Source: Bacteroidota bacterium
GTDB lineage: Bacteria > Bacteroidota > Bacteroidia > UKL13-3
Assembly (NCBI GenBank): GCA_027484685.1
Contig: JAIXSO010000003.1
Coordinates: 48,375-112,374, forward strand
Direction: 5' to 3'
Length of the DNA: 64,000 nucleotides
Shown: positions 1 through 10,116 of the stretch, piece by piece
Layout: each line of letters begins with the position of its first letter
Position numbering within the stretch: position 1 is the stretch's first letter
Made by a program: the position numbers and the translations under genes
The notes under the pieces: model-generated
Seen by the model: the letters and a program-made list of their open reading frames with translations, nothing else
The model's database searches: none
Told to the model about the DNA's origin: nothing

Positions 1-2835
1 TTTTCTTTTAGTAACGATATGCCTTATCGTATTGAATTGTTTGGCGATGAAATAGAAAGCATTCGTATTTTCAACCCTATTGACCAACTTTCGGTAAAAA
101 AAGTAGATTGGTTTTATATTATTCCCAATATTCAAAAAATGGTAGAACAACAACGTCAATCGTTTTTTGATTATTTGCCAGAAAACAGCATTTTTTTTAC
201 CGATGATATCAAACTTAGTACCGAACTTTTAGAAAATGGTTTAGAAAAAGCCGAAAAAAGTTTAGTAAGAAAAAATGAAAATGAAACTGATGTAAAAAAC
301 CCTAAAGAGCCTGCTACTATTGAAGATTTATTTATAAATACTACTCAATTTTTTGATTATTTAAATAAATACTCTTGTGTAGAAATTGGGGTACGCAATG
401 GTTTTAAAAGCGATGAAATAGTGGAATTTAATTGCTCGCCTCAACCTACTTTTCATAAAAACTTTAAGCTATTAATTGAAAACCTAAAACAAAACCAAAA
501 AGACAAGCTTAAAAACTTAATTTTTAGTGATACCAGCAAACAAATTGAAAGGCTTTATACCATTTTTAACGATTTGGATAATACCATTGAGTTTGAACCA
601 ATTTACCATGGTTTAGCCCAAGGTTTTATTGACCATGAAATGAAATTGGCTTGCTATACCGAGCACCAAGTTTTTGATAGATTTTACCGCGGTAAAACCA
701 AAACCAGGTACAACAATTCTAAAATAATAACTTTAAAAGAATTGCGCGAGCTAAAACCTGGCGATTTTGTGGTGCATGTGGACCATGGAATTGGGAAATT
801 TGCAGGTTTAGAAAAAATAGATGTAAACGGAAGAATGCAAGAAGCCGTTAGGCTTATTTATAAAAACGATGATTTGCTTTATGTAAGCATTAATTCACTG
901 CATAAAATAACCAAATTTTCGGGCAAAGAAGGAACAGAACCAAGGCTAAATAAACTAGGAAGCGATACTTGGGAAAAACTAAAAACTGCTACTAAAAAGA
1001 AGGTTAAAGACATAGCCCGCGATTTGATAAAATTGTACGCCAAACGCAAGGCACAAAGTGGATTTCAGTTTAGCGAAGATACTTACTTACAGGTGGAACT
1101 AGAAGCTAGTTTTATGTACGAAGATACACTAGACCAGGCCAAAGCAACTGCCGATGTAAAAAAAGACATGGAAAGTCCGCATCCCATGGACAGATTAGTT
1201 TGTGGTGATGTGGGTTTTGGAAAAACAGAAATAGCTATGCGTGCCGCTTTTAAAGCCGTAGCCGATAGCAAACAAGTGGCAATTTTGGTTCCTACTACTA
1301 TTTTGGCTAACCAACATTACCGCAGTTTTAAAGAACGTTTTAAAGATTTTCCTTGTACAGTTGATTATATCAATAGGTTTAAAACACCCAAAGAGCAAAA
1401 AGAAATTTTAAAGCGAGCTGAAGAAGGCAAAATTGATGTATTGATTGGTACGCACAAATTATTAAGCAAAGACATGAAGTTTAAAAACTTAGGCTTAATG
1501 ATTATAGATGAAGAACAAAAATTTGGTGTAGCTGCTAAAGAAAAACTAAAATCAATAAAAGTAAATGTTGATACATTAACGCTTACCGCCACTCCTATTC
1601 CACGTACGTTGAACTTTAGCTTAATGGGTGCAAGAGATTTATCAATTATAAATACACCTCCACCAAACCGACAACCAGTAAATACTGAACTTCACAGCTA
1701 TAACGATGAGCTTTTGCGTGATGCAGTAATGCACGAAATTGAACGCGATGGACAAGTATTTGTGGTGCATCATAGGGTTAAAGATATTTATGATATAGCC
1801 AATAGAATTCAGTTTTTATGCCCGGGTGTAAAAGTTTGTGTGGCACATGGGCAAATGGAAGGCGATGTGTTGGAAGATGTAATGATGCGCTTTATTGAAG
1901 GTGAATACGATGTGTTAGTTGCCACCACCATTATTGAATCGGGTTTAGATATTTCTAATGCCAATACCATTATTATTAACAATGCACAAATGTTTGGCTT
2001 AAGCGATTTACACCAAATGCGTGGACGTGTAGGCCGAAATAATAAAAAGGCTTATTGTTATTTATTGGTGCCAAGTATTCCAACCTTAAGCATTGATGCC
2101 CGCAGAAGGCTGCATGCCATTGAAGAATTTAGTGATTTAGGAAGTGGGTTTAATGTGGCCATGCGCGATTTAGATATACGTGGTTCGGGTAATTTATTGG
2201 GTGGCGAACAAAGTGGGTTTATTTCAGAAATTGGTTTTGAAATGTACCACAAAATATTAGATGAAGCCATTCAAGAACTGAAAGAAGATGAGTTTTCGGA
2301 AGTGTTTACAGATGACAAAAAATTAAATAACAATGGCCAAATGCCAGAAACTAAAAGCTATTTATCAAAAGACTGTGTGGTAGAAACCGATTTTGAAGCT
2401 TTAATCCCAGATGCTTATGTAAGAAATATTGGCGAAAGATTGAGTTTATACAATAGTTTAGCATCATTAACCAATTTAGATGATTTACAAAAATTTGCCA
2501 ATGATTTATTAGATAGATTTGGGCCAATTCCTCAACAAGTAAACGATTTAATTGATTTAATAAAATTGCGCGAAAGCGCTAAAAAACTAGGCTTTGTAAA
2601 AATAGTTTTGAAAAACAATTTGCTTTTTGCCACTTTTCCAAACGAGAACCAAACAGCTTATTACCAAAGTAGTTTATTTACCAGTATTTTGCAGTTTGTG
2701 CAGCATAATGGCAACTTGTGTAAGCTAAAACAAAGTGGAAAAATATTGCAAGTTATTTTTAGCAATATCAATTCAATAGATAAAGGACAAAATGTATTTG
2801 ATAAAATGCTACAGCATTATGATAAAATAAAATAA
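1..2835 (+). CDS. mfd: Transcription-repair coupling factor Mfd, 5' end outside window
   Basis: Mfd removes RNA polymerase stalled at DNA lesions and recruits the UvrABC excision machinery. The reading frame is open to the first base of the window, so the first ATG (position 19) is internal; roughly the first 180-200 residues are missing. In order one sees the end of the UvrB-like module (RIELFGDEIESI), the CarD-like RNA polymerase interaction domain (GDFVVHVDHGIGKFAGLEKI, about 760-810), a RecG-like helicase with Walker A GDVGFGKTE (about 1206), the box DEEQKFGV (about 1507), TATPIPRTL, and the motif ATTIIESGLDIS followed by QMRGRVGR, then the C-terminal TRCF domain. DEEQ replaces the DEEH of proteobacterial Mfd. 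Stop TAA at 2833. Confidence 0.97.
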   Translation, partial: FSFSNDMPYRIELFGDEIESIRIFNPIDQLSVKKVDWFYIIPNIQKMVEQQRQSFFDYLPENSIFFTDDIKLSTELLENGLEKAEKSLVRKNENETDVKNPKEPATIEDLFINTTQFFDYLNKYSCVEIGVRNGFKSDEIVEFNCSPQPTFHKNFKLLIENLKQNQKDKLKNLIFSDTSKQIERLYTIFNDLDNTIEFEPIYHGLAQGFIDHEMKLACYTEHQVFDRFYRGKTKTRYNNSKIITLKELRELKPGDFVVHVDHGIGKFAGLEKIDVNGRMQEAVRLIYKNDDLLYVSINSLHKITKFSGKEGTEPRLNKLGSDTWEKLKTATKKKVKDIARDLIKLYAKRKAQSGFQFSEDTYLQVELEASFMYEDTLDQAKATADVKKDMESPHPMDRLVCGDVGFGKTEIAMRAAFKAVADSKQVAILVPTTILANQHYRSFKERFKDFPCTVDYINRFKTPKEQKEILKRAEEGKIDVLIGTHKLLSKDMKFKNLGLMIIDEEQKFGVAAKEKLKSIKVNVDTLTLTATPIPRTLNFSLMGARDLSIINTPPPNRQPVNTELHSYNDELLRDAVMHEIERDGQVFVVHHRVKDIYDIANRIQFLCPGVKVCVAHGQMEGDVLEDVMMRFIEGEYDVLVATTIIESGLDISNANTIIINNAQMFGLSDLHQMRGRVGRNNKKAYCYLLVPSIPTLSIDARRRLHAIEEFSDLGSGFNVAMRDLDIRGSGNLLGGEQSGFISEIGFEMYHKILDEAIQELKEDEFSEVFTDDKKLNNNGQMPETKSYLSKDCVVETDFEALIPDAYVRNIGERLSLYNSLASLTNLDDLQKFANDLLDRFGPIPQQVNDLIDLIKLRESAKKLGFVKIVLKNNLLFATFPNENQTAYYQSSLFTSILQFVQHNGNLCKLKQSGKILQVIFSNINSIDKGQNVFDKMLQHYDKIK

Positions 2836-2908
2836 AAAATCTTATCAAAAAATAATTCCACTATTAATTAATAAAATGTAAATTTGTTTAAACTAAAAGT
2901 AGCATTTA

Positions 2909-4138
2909 ATGATTAACTTAAACGAGCAGGACCGATTAAACAAGCTATTAAGTTATAATATACTTGATACGCCTGAGGAAAATGATTTTGACGAATTGGT
3001 AAATTTAGCTTCAAGCATTTGTAAAACGCCCATATCGCTCATTTCATTGATTGACGATAAAAGACAATGGTTTAAAGCTCATTTTGGCTTAGCAGAAAGA
3101 GAAACACCTAAAGAAATTTCGTTTTGCCAACATGCTATAAAAAAGGAAGAACTTTTTGTGGTTTCGGATGCGCTGCTTGATGCTAGATTTAGAGATAATC
3201 CACTAGTTACAGGCCATCCTGATATTAGGTTTTATGCTGGCATGCCCTTAACCACCACCGATGGTTACAACCTAGGAACTTTATGTGTGATTGACACCAG
3301 ACCACGGGTTTTAAATGAAGAACAAACAAATGCTTTAAAAATAATTTCGAAACAAGTTACCAAACAGCTTGATTTAAAATTAAGCTATCAAAACATAAAA
3401 AATTATACAGAGCTCCTAGAGGAAAAGCAAACCGAATTAAAAGAAGCCAATGCAACAAAGGACAAAATTTTTAGCATTGTAGCACACGATTTAAGAGCAC
3501 CACTAAGAAATATAAAAGATATTTTAGATATGTATAACAGTGGAGAGCTTGATATGGAAGAGTTTTCAAATTTTATAAAGCTTATTTCAGATAAAGTAAA
3601 TACCACAACTGAAATGCTTGAAAACTTATTAAGTTGGGCAAAATCGCAGTTAAAAAACAGCAGACCGAATATCAGTTCATTTCTTATTAATGAATTGCTT
3701 ATTAAGGAATTAAATAAACAAAAAAAAGCAGCTGAAGAAAAAGGCATTTACTTAAAAACTGCATTTAATAATAACATAGAGATAAATGCTGATGCTGAAA
3801 TGGTTACCATTGTTTTTAGAAACTTGTTATCTAATGCCATTAAATTTAGTAGGAAAGGCGATTCAATTGTAGTAGAAATAGAAGAGAAGAATGACCAAGT
3901 AATTATCAATGTAAAAGATACTGGGAAAGGTATTTCGGCAGAAAACTTAGCAAAGCTTTTTAATGAAGCAGAATACATAAGTACGTTTGGCACCAATAAT
4001 GAAAAAGGAATAGGCATTGGGCTGCATTTATGTAAAACGTTTTTACAAAAAAATAAAGGATCAATTTGGGTAAATAGTACAGAAAATGTGGGTAGCACAT
4101 TTTCATTTGCTATTCCAATAGACTTTAGAAAAAAATAA
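2909..4138 (+). CDS. GAF-domain sensor histidine kinase
   Basis: 409 residues. The N-terminal 160 residues form a GAF domain of the type seen in cyanobacteriochrome-like and diguanylate cyclase sensors (start LLSYNILDTPEENDFDELV, later FYAGMPL and LGTLCVID), followed by a short coiled coil and a HisKA domain with the H-box AHDLRAPLR (His near residue 192). The HATPase domain shows the N-box NLLSNAIKFS, G1 DTGKGIS and G2 GIGIGLHLCK. There is no signal peptide or membrane segment, so it should be a cytosolic sensor. A TAAATTTG -7-like box lies at 2879-2886. No response regulator is adjacent, so the partner is unknown; it is flanked by an unrelated mfd and a strong terminator. Confidence 0.93.
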   Translation: MINLNEQDRLNKLLSYNILDTPEENDFDELVNLASSICKTPISLISLIDDKRQWFKAHFGLAERETPKEISFCQHAIKKEELFVVSDALLDARFRDNPLVTGHPDIRFYAGMPLTTTDGYNLGTLCVIDTRPRVLNEEQTNALKIISKQVTKQLDLKLSYQNIKNYTELLEEKQTELKEANATKDKIFSIVAHDLRAPLRNIKDILDMYNSGELDMEEFSNFIKLISDKVNTTTEMLENLLSWAKSQLKNSRPNISSFLINELLIKELNKQKKAAEEKGIYLKTAFNNNIEINADAEMVTIVFRNLLSNAIKFSRKGDSIVVEIEEKNDQVIINVKDTGKGISAENLAKLFNEAEYISTFGTNNEKGIGIGLHLCKTFLQKNKGSIWVNSTENVGSTFSFAIPIDFRKK

Positions 4139-4166
4139 TCTATTAAATACAGTATCATTTATAAAG

Positions 4167-4201
4167 AAGGCCTTATGCTAAGTTAGCATAAGGCCTTTTT
4201 T
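4167..4201 (+). terminator. Intrinsic terminator of the GAF kinase gene
   Basis: Perfect 14 bp inverted repeat (4167-4180 with 4184-4197), 3 nt loop, followed by TTTT. It sits 28 nt after the kinase stop codon. Confidence 0.9.
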
Positions 4202-4287
4202 ATAAAGTTAAAATGCAATTTTGTAAAACAAGGTCATAATTTTACGCAAAATTGACTTTATTTGTATAATTACAATATAATTAGAAT

Positions 4288-6390
4288 ATGAAAAAAAAAA
4301 TACTCAATAAAATATTTTTATTCATCAGTTTTGGGGTTATCATAGGTATCAATTCGTGCAAAAAAGACACAACCAATTTCAATAAATTTGACGGATACAC
4401 TGCATCGCCCGAATTTGCTATTCCATTGTTTAATACAGATTTATCGGTTGCCAATTTAATTGAAGGCAATGATAACATTTCTGTTGGCAATGATGGCTTG
4501 ATTAGCTTTGTATACCGAGAAGATAGTTTATACCAATATGGGATAGACGATTTTTTTAAATTTGACAACAACAATACCACCAATATTAACAATAGTTTAG
4601 GCGAGATAGATATTGCCTCTATAAGCAATTCAAAAATAATAACATTACAACAACTAACCACTGATTTAGACTCTACTCAAAAAGCTGGTTTTGATGCAAT
4701 TGCTGGTCAAACAACTATATTTCCAGCAATTACAGATAACTCAAACTCTGTAAATGCATTTAATGCATTTACAGAGTTTACCAATGTTACTTTTTCAAAT
4801 GGATGGTTAATTTTACAAGTAACCAATAAATTACCAGTTAACCTCAATCGCGCAACAATAAATTTATACAATTTAAGTCCTACCCAAAGTTTGATTGGCA
4901 GCTTTAACTACCTAAATATTGCACCAGGAACTAATAAATCCGATTCAATATCATTATTAAATAAAACATTAAATAGTTCAATTGGCTATTCATTTGCTGT
5001 ATTAGAAACCAATAGTTCAGCTCCAACCACAGTTTTTATTAACTACCAAGATTCAATATCTTTAAAAGCAACAGGTAAAAACTTAAGAGCAGTTTCAGGA
5101 ATTGCCAAATTTCCTACTCAAGAAGTAATATCGGCAAGTACTGATTTAGATTTTAGTCCAAGCGACCCAACACAACGTATTAGAAAACTAAAATTAGCCG
5201 CAGGAAAACTATTATTTTCTTCTTCATCAACAATTCCTGAACCAATTGAATTAACCATCAACTTTCCGGGCGCTGTAAAAAATGGAAATCCTTTACCAAG
5301 CCAAAAAATAATAATTCCTTTTACAGGCATTGGCACTACAATAATTGACTCCACCATTGATATTTCTGGAATTGATTTTGATTTAACTCAACACAGTACA
5401 AAACCATATAATTATATACCAATTAATTATACGGCAAGAATTCTTTCAAGTGGTATGCTTGTAGCTTTTGATTCGTCAAACTCAGTAAATATTCAAATAA
5501 AAACCACCAATACCAGTTTTGATTATGTAGAGGGTTATTTAGGAACAGTGGATGTGCCTGCCACTAGCTCCGATTTTATTGATTTATCGTTTCTAAAAGA
5601 AATGAAATCTGGCTTGAATTTTAAAAATGCACAACTCAAATTTACCGTAAATAACTCAATTGGAGTTCCTATAAAGTTTAACTATAATTTTATAGGTCAA
5701 AATGATAATGGAGGTACAGTTGATGCTCAATTACAACCATTTGATATAAATTTTCCTTTATTAAACGAAGTTGGGCTTACTAAAATTACCAATCAAGTTT
5801 ATAGCAACCAAAATAATAATGGAAAAATAAATGAGTTAGTTTCACTACCTCCTTACAAAATTCAAATTGAAGGTAAACTGACTGCTAACCCAATTGCTGA
5901 TCCAACAAAAAATCAATTCTTAAAAAAAGGAACTAACATTAGTGTTAATGTAGAACTTGATTTACCTATGGCATTTTCAACTAATAACTTCCAATTATCT
6001 GATACTACTGATTTTGATATTGACCCACTTAAAAATTTTAAAGAAGTAACATTGGGTTTAAATATTGATAATGGATTTCCGTTTGAAGCCAATGTAAAAG
6101 CTTATTTATTAGATGATGCAAACCAAGTAATTGACTCTATTCAAGCCGATAAAATTATAGCAAGTGCAATAACCGATGCCAATGGAAGAACCATACAAAC
6201 TTCAAAATCAAGAAGTAGAATTGTACTTTCAAAAGAACGCTTAGATAGATTAGTATCGTTAAAAGCCAAAAAAATACGCTCAGTATCATCGTTAATCACT
6301 GAAAATAATGGCACAAAAACCATTAGAATTTACACTGATTACAAAATGAAAATAGCCATTGGGGTTATTGGAAAAATTGATATCAAATAA
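4288..6390 (+). CDS. Large lipoprotein of unknown function
   Basis: 700 residues. The N-terminus is a lipoprotein signal (hydrophobic IFLFISFGVIIG, lipobox INSC with Cys at about residue 24, then KKD), so the protein should be lipid-anchored. The remainder is rich in Asn, Ser, Thr and beta-type alternation with no catalytic motif that I recognise. It ends 38 nt before the DUF5723-OmpA gene in the same direction, with no terminator between them, so the two are likely co-transcribed and may act together at the outer membrane. That link is inference from position only. Confidence 0.8.
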   Translation: MKKKILNKIFLFISFGVIIGINSCKKDTTNFNKFDGYTASPEFAIPLFNTDLSVANLIEGNDNISVGNDGLISFVYREDSLYQYGIDDFFKFDNNNTTNINNSLGEIDIASISNSKIITLQQLTTDLDSTQKAGFDAIAGQTTIFPAITDNSNSVNAFNAFTEFTNVTFSNGWLILQVTNKLPVNLNRATINLYNLSPTQSLIGSFNYLNIAPGTNKSDSISLLNKTLNSSIGYSFAVLETNSSAPTTVFINYQDSISLKATGKNLRAVSGIAKFPTQEVISASTDLDFSPSDPTQRIRKLKLAAGKLLFSSSSTIPEPIELTINFPGAVKNGNPLPSQKIIIPFTGIGTTIIDSTIDISGIDFDLTQHSTKPYNYIPINYTARILSSGMLVAFDSSNSVNIQIKTTNTSFDYVEGYLGTVDVPATSSDFIDLSFLKEMKSGLNFKNAQLKFTVNNSIGVPIKFNYNFIGQNDNGGTVDAQLQPFDINFPLLNEVGLTKITNQVYSNQNNNGKINELVSLPPYKIQIEGKLTANPIADPTKNQFLKKGTNISVNVELDLPMAFSTNNFQLSDTTDFDIDPLKNFKEVTLGLNIDNGFPFEANVKAYLLDDANQVIDSIQADKIIASAITDANGRTIQTSKSRSRIVLSKERLDRLVSLKAKKIRSVSSLITENNGTKTIRIYTDYKMKIAIGVIGKIDIK

Positions 6391-6428
6391 TTTATAAACT
6401 TTTTAACATACCGAAAACACAAATACTT

Positions 6429-8864
6429 ATGAAGAAAATAGTTACCCTATTTTGTGTACTTATAATATTTATTCAAAATAATAGAGCTCAAACTAATTTA
6501 AACTTATATAATTTTAGGAATGTGGTTCAAAGTAATTTAATGAACCCCGGTATTAGGCCACAGGCCAATATATCGGTAGGGTTGTTTGGAACTTATAATA
6601 ACTTACAGACACCTAATATAACTTTAGCTGATATTTTTAACAATAACGAAAATCCTGATAGTACGTTTAAGCGTATAGTTAGAGACCCTAATTTATCTTT
6701 TAAGAATATGGGTCTTTCTAACACATTTGACCCCATTTTAATTGGATTTGCAATTAAGAAGAACTATTTTAGTTTAGGTTATCAAATCAATTTAGACTTG
6801 ATTGGAAGCCCACCAAAAGATTTATTGGGCTTAACACAAGGTTCTACTTTTTTCCAAAACTCATTAAACCGTCAAATTGATTTAGGAAATATTGATTTGA
6901 ACACTTCTGCTTATACTGCTATTCATGTTGGCTACACGCGTGAAATAAACAAAAAACTAAGTGTAGGTATTAGGTTAAAATACCTACAAGGTATTTATAA
7001 TATAAATGTAGATAAAAGCACCTTAAAATTTTCGACCAACGAAGACTCACTTTATATAAAAGCTGGTTTCAAAGCTAATACTGCTGGTGTTGACGATATA
7101 AGACAAAGTGATTATAACTTTACCGAATTAATTTACAGAACTATAAATAACAATGAAAAAGCCCCATCTGGTTATAGTCCAAATGGAAACGACTTATTGA
7201 ATTTTTTTCAAAAACGTGGAGCTATAGCTGGTTCTGGTTGGGGAATTGATATTGGAGTAAATTATAAGTTTAACCAACATTGGTCGGTTTCTGGTAGTTT
7301 AATTGATTTAGGCTATATCAATTGGAATAAAAATAACAGAACCTACGAAATGCCTGAAACAGAATTTAACTACAAAGGCCAATATATTAAAGATTTAAAT
7401 GCTAATGACGACCAATTTAAAAAGTTACAAGATTCACTTGTAACTAAGGTATTTGTGCCAACAGAATCAACCAATTCATACACCACTTATACCAACGCCA
7501 AATTATATTTAGGAGGTCAGTATGCTTTAAATTATAACAATACTTTTGATTTAGTATTATTTAACAACTTTGCCATAAGTGATTTTAACCCTGCATTGAG
7601 CTTGGCATTTACAAAAAAACTTTGGTGGTTATTAGATTTAAGAGTGAGTGGTACTTATTATAACAAAACTTTTAATAATGCTGGAGCAGGATTTTCTCTA
7701 AATCTTGGACCTTTCCAAACTTACTTATTTAGCGATAATCTTTTAGCTTTAACACAATATGATGAAGCTAAATTTATAAATATTAGAACAGGCATAAACT
7801 GGAATTTTGGAAGAAATTATGATAGAGATGGAGATGGAGTTATAAACAAAAAAGATAAATGCAGAAAAGTTTATGGCTCTATTGAATTAAATGGTTGCCC
7901 TGATAAAGACAAAGATGGTATTAACGACAAACAAGATAGCTGTGTAAATGTACCAGGAAAACCATGTGCATTTGGCTGCCCAGATAAAGACAATGACTGT
8001 GTACCAGATTTTAAAGACAGTTGCATTAACGATTCTGGATTAGTAAAATTAATGGGTTGCCCTGATTCTGATAAAGATGGAGTGGCTGATAAAGATGATA
8101 AATGCCCATTAGATTCAGGAAGAGTTGATATGCAAGGCTGTCCTGATACTGATGGTGATAAAGTTATTGACCTTGAAGATGTTTGCCCTGACGAATATGG
8201 AAAAGCTGAACTTGATGGCTGCCCAGATATTGATAGCGATGGTGTAGCAGATTTTCAAGATTCATGCAGATTAGTTCCTGGTTTAAAAATGTATAACGGC
8301 TGCCCTGATTCTGATGGAGATGGAATTGTAGATAATAAAGATAAATGTCCTACCTCAAAAGGAATAAAAGAATTAGAAGGATGCCCAGATGCAGATGGAG
8401 ATGGAATTACCGATTTTGAAGACAATTGTCCACAAGAAGCAGGCCCCGCAGGAAATAGAGGTTGCCCTGTTCAAGAAGTGAAAGGTAGTACCGAAGTAAT
8501 TTTAACTCCAGAAGAGAAAAAAGTTTTAAACGAAGCATTTAGTAATTTAGAATTCGAAACTGGAACATCACAAATAAAAGAGAGTTCATTGGTAAGTTTA
8601 GAAGAACTTGCGGAACTTTTAAATATAAAAACTGATTACAAGCTAAACATTAACGGATTTACTGATAATGTAGGAAATGCTGCAAGTAATGTTAAACTTA
8701 GCCAAAGCAGAGCCAATGCTGTAAAAGAATTTTTAGTAAGTAAAGGCGTTGCAAAAGCAAGACTTACAGCTAAAGGCTTTGGAAGTAAAAACCCAGTAGC
8801 TAATAATAAAACTGCTGAAGGTAGAGCTAGAAACCGCAGGGTAGAATTTAAAATTATTAAATAA
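6429..8864 (+). CDS. DUF5723-like outer-membrane protein with thrombospondin type 3 repeats and OmpA domain
   Basis: 811 residues with signal peptide (cleavage after NNRAQ). Residues about 22-465 resemble the DUF5723 beta-barrel family (start NVVQSNLMNPGIRPQ, aromatic-rich strands). Then come about eight thrombospondin type 3 calcium-binding repeats of the form DxDxDGxxDxxDxC, and finally an OmpA-like peptidoglycan-binding domain (INGFTDNVGN, LSQSRANAVKEFL, RNRRVEFKII). The design couples an outer-membrane barrel to peptidoglycan through a Ca-stiffened linker; this is common in Bacteroidota. The Asp and Cys codon blocks make the DNA internally repetitive at about 7815-8465. It is followed by a bidirectional terminator. 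Confidence 0.9.
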   Translation: MKKIVTLFCVLIIFIQNNRAQTNLNLYNFRNVVQSNLMNPGIRPQANISVGLFGTYNNLQTPNITLADIFNNNENPDSTFKRIVRDPNLSFKNMGLSNTFDPILIGFAIKKNYFSLGYQINLDLIGSPPKDLLGLTQGSTFFQNSLNRQIDLGNIDLNTSAYTAIHVGYTREINKKLSVGIRLKYLQGIYNINVDKSTLKFSTNEDSLYIKAGFKANTAGVDDIRQSDYNFTELIYRTINNNEKAPSGYSPNGNDLLNFFQKRGAIAGSGWGIDIGVNYKFNQHWSVSGSLIDLGYINWNKNNRTYEMPETEFNYKGQYIKDLNANDDQFKKLQDSLVTKVFVPTESTNSYTTYTNAKLYLGGQYALNYNNTFDLVLFNNFAISDFNPALSLAFTKKLWWLLDLRVSGTYYNKTFNNAGAGFSLNLGPFQTYLFSDNLLALTQYDEAKFINIRTGINWNFGRNYDRDGDGVINKKDKCRKVYGSIELNGCPDKDKDGINDKQDSCVNVPGKPCAFGCPDKDNDCVPDFKDSCINDSGLVKLMGCPDSDKDGVADKDDKCPLDSGRVDMQGCPDTDGDKVIDLEDVCPDEYGKAELDGCPDIDSDGVADFQDSCRLVPGLKMYNGCPDSDGDGIVDNKDKCPTSKGIKELEGCPDADGDGITDFEDNCPQEAGPAGNRGCPVQEVKGSTEVILTPEEKKVLNEAFSNLEFETGTSQIKESSLVSLEELAELLNIKTDYKLNINGFTDNVGNAASNVKLSQSRANAVKEFLVSKGVAKARLTAKGFGSKNPVANNKTAEGRARNRRVEFKIIK

Positions 8865-8907
8865 AAAACAGGCTAAAGTAAAATTAGCAATTATATAAAT
8901 GCAAATA

Positions 8908-8941
8908 AAAAGGCCGACTTATTAAAATGAGTCGGCCTTTT
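8908..8941. terminator. Bidirectional intrinsic terminator
   Basis: Perfect 12 bp inverted repeat (8908-8919 with 8930-8941), 10 nt loop, A-tract on one side and T-tract on the other. It lies between the convergent OmpA gene and the PfkB kinase gene and can serve both. Confidence 0.85.
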
Positions 8942-8963
8942 ATCTGTTTACGTATGTAAAATG

Positions 8964-9878
8964 TTACACGTTAAAACTCGAAAGTTTTTTAAACTCAGCA
9001 ATACGTGCATTTAACTCAGCTTCGGTTAAATCTACCAATCTTTCTGTTCCAAAACGTTCAACGCAGAAACTTGCCATTGCTGAACCATAAATTACGGCAT
9101 TTTTCATGTTGTCAAAACTTAAATCACCAGTTTTAGCTAAATAGCCAATAAAACCGCCCGCAAAAGTATCACCAGCACCAGTTGGGTCAAATACCTCTTC
9201 TAAAGGTAATGCAGGCGCATAAAACATATCTTTACCGTGGAATAACAATGCACCATGTTCACCTTTTTTAATAATTAAATATTTAGGACCCATGGTTTGA
9301 ATTTTGGCAGCAGCCTTAACTAAAGAATATTCGCCTGAAAGTTGACGAGCTTCTTCATCGTTAATGGTTAATACATCTACCATTTTTAAAGTTTCCTTTA
9401 AATCATCCATGGCTATCTCCATCCAAAAATTCATGGTATCCATTACTATTAATTTTGGACGATTTGTTAAGCGTTCAATAACGGTTTGTTGTATTTTGGG
9501 AGTTAAGTTACCTAACATCAAATACTCACAATTTTGGTAAGAGGCAGGAATAATTGGATCGAAATCAGCTAACACATTTAGTTCAGTAACTAAAGTATCT
9601 CTGCTATTCATATCGTTATGGTATTTTCCACTCCAAAAAAACGACTTTTCGCCAGCTTTAACTTGCAATCCTTCAGTATTTACGCCATTTTTATTTAAAT
9701 GACTAACAAACTCATTTGGAAAATCATCGCCAACAACTGCAACTAAATTTACACTTTTAGTAAAGTAAGAAGAACATAAAGCAATGTAAGAAGCAGCACC
9801 TCCAACTATCTTATCTGTCTTTCCAAAGGGGGTTTCGATGGCATCAAAGGCTACCGATCCAACAACTAATAAACTCAT
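8964..9878 (-). CDS. PfkB-family sugar or nucleoside kinase
   Basis: 304 residues, the usual size for ribokinase/adenosine kinase-like PfkB enzymes, which transfer the ATP gamma-phosphate to a sugar or nucleoside hydroxyl. It starts with the family N-terminus (LLVVGSVAFDAIETP, GGAASYIALC) and contains the signature DPTGAGDTFAGGF near residue 235, including the catalytic-base Asp and the anion-hole GAGD. Substrate cannot be read from the sequence; the family member often annotated in Bacteroidota is a generic sugar kinase. It is a single gene, convergent to the upstream OmpA gene. Confidence 0.9.
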   Translation of the reverse strand: MSLLVVGSVAFDAIETPFGKTDKIVGGAASYIALCSSYFTKSVNLVAVVGDDFPNEFVSHLNKNGVNTEGLQVKAGEKSFFWSGKYHNDMNSRDTLVTELNVLADFDPIIPASYQNCEYLMLGNLTPKIQQTVIERLTNRPKLIVMDTMNFWMEIAMDDLKETLKMVDVLTINDEEARQLSGEYSLVKAAAKIQTMGPKYLIIKKGEHGALLFHGKDMFYAPALPLEEVFDPTGAGDTFAGGFIGYLAKTGDLSFDNMKNAVIYGSAMASFCVERFGTERLVDLTEAELNARIAEFKKLSSFNV

Positions 9879-9923
9879 AAATAATTAATTAAATATTTTT
9901 TTTGTTTTTTTTCGCTACAAATA

Positions 9924-9954
9924 TTGCATAATTAATTTACATTTCCTATCATTG
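9924..9954 (+). promoter_or_regulatory. Promoter of the tRNA-Asn gene
   Basis: TTG at 9924-9926, 20 bp spacer, then TATCATTG at 9947-9954, a one-mismatch match to the Bacteroidota -7 consensus TAnnTTTG. It is 45 nt before the mature tRNA. The same TATCATTGCA box recurs in front of two methionine leader peptides (20860-20867 and 22710-22717). Confidence 0.65.
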
Positions 9955-9999
9955 CACCGCGTTAGAGAGTTAACGATAACGCAAAATAACATGTCAAAC

Positions 10000-10073
10000 T
10001 CCTTGGTAGCTCAGTTGGTTAGAGCACATGACTGTTAATCATGGGGTCGCTGGTTCGAGCCCAGCCCGGGGAG
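10000..10073 (+). tRNA. tRNA-Asn (GUU)
   Basis: All four arms fold: acceptor TCCTTGG/CCGGGGA (two G-U pairs), D stem GCTC/GAGC, anticodon stem CATGA/TCATG with loop CTGTTAA and anticodon GTT at 10034-10036, T arm GCTGG-TTCGAGC-CCAGC. The discriminator base is G, as expected for tRNA-Asn. The CCA end is not encoded. Confidence 0.97.
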
Positions 10074-10084
10074 CAAAAAAGGTT

Positions 10085-10116
10085 AAAAGCCTCACAGAAA
10101 TGTGAGGCTTTTTTTT
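10085..10116 (+). terminator. Intrinsic terminator of tRNA-Asn
   Basis: 12 bp perfect inverted repeat (10085-10096 with 10101-10112), GAAA tetraloop, followed by a run of T. It starts 12 nt after the mature tRNA. Confidence 0.92.

Noticed and set aside
1083..1592. Minus-strand open frames inside mfd
   Set aside because: They are shadows of the mfd coding frame, as are similar reverse frames inside ftsH, pnp, aspS and the E1 gene.
4252..4290. E. coli-like TTGACT-N18-TATAAT before the lipoprotein gene
   Set aside because: Bacteroidota housekeeping sigma factors use TTG/TAnnTTTG; in AT-rich DNA such a match is expected by chance.
7815..8465. DNA tandem repeats inside the OmpA gene
   Set aside because: They follow from the repeated Asp-rich thrombospondin type 3 protein motif, not from an independent repeat.
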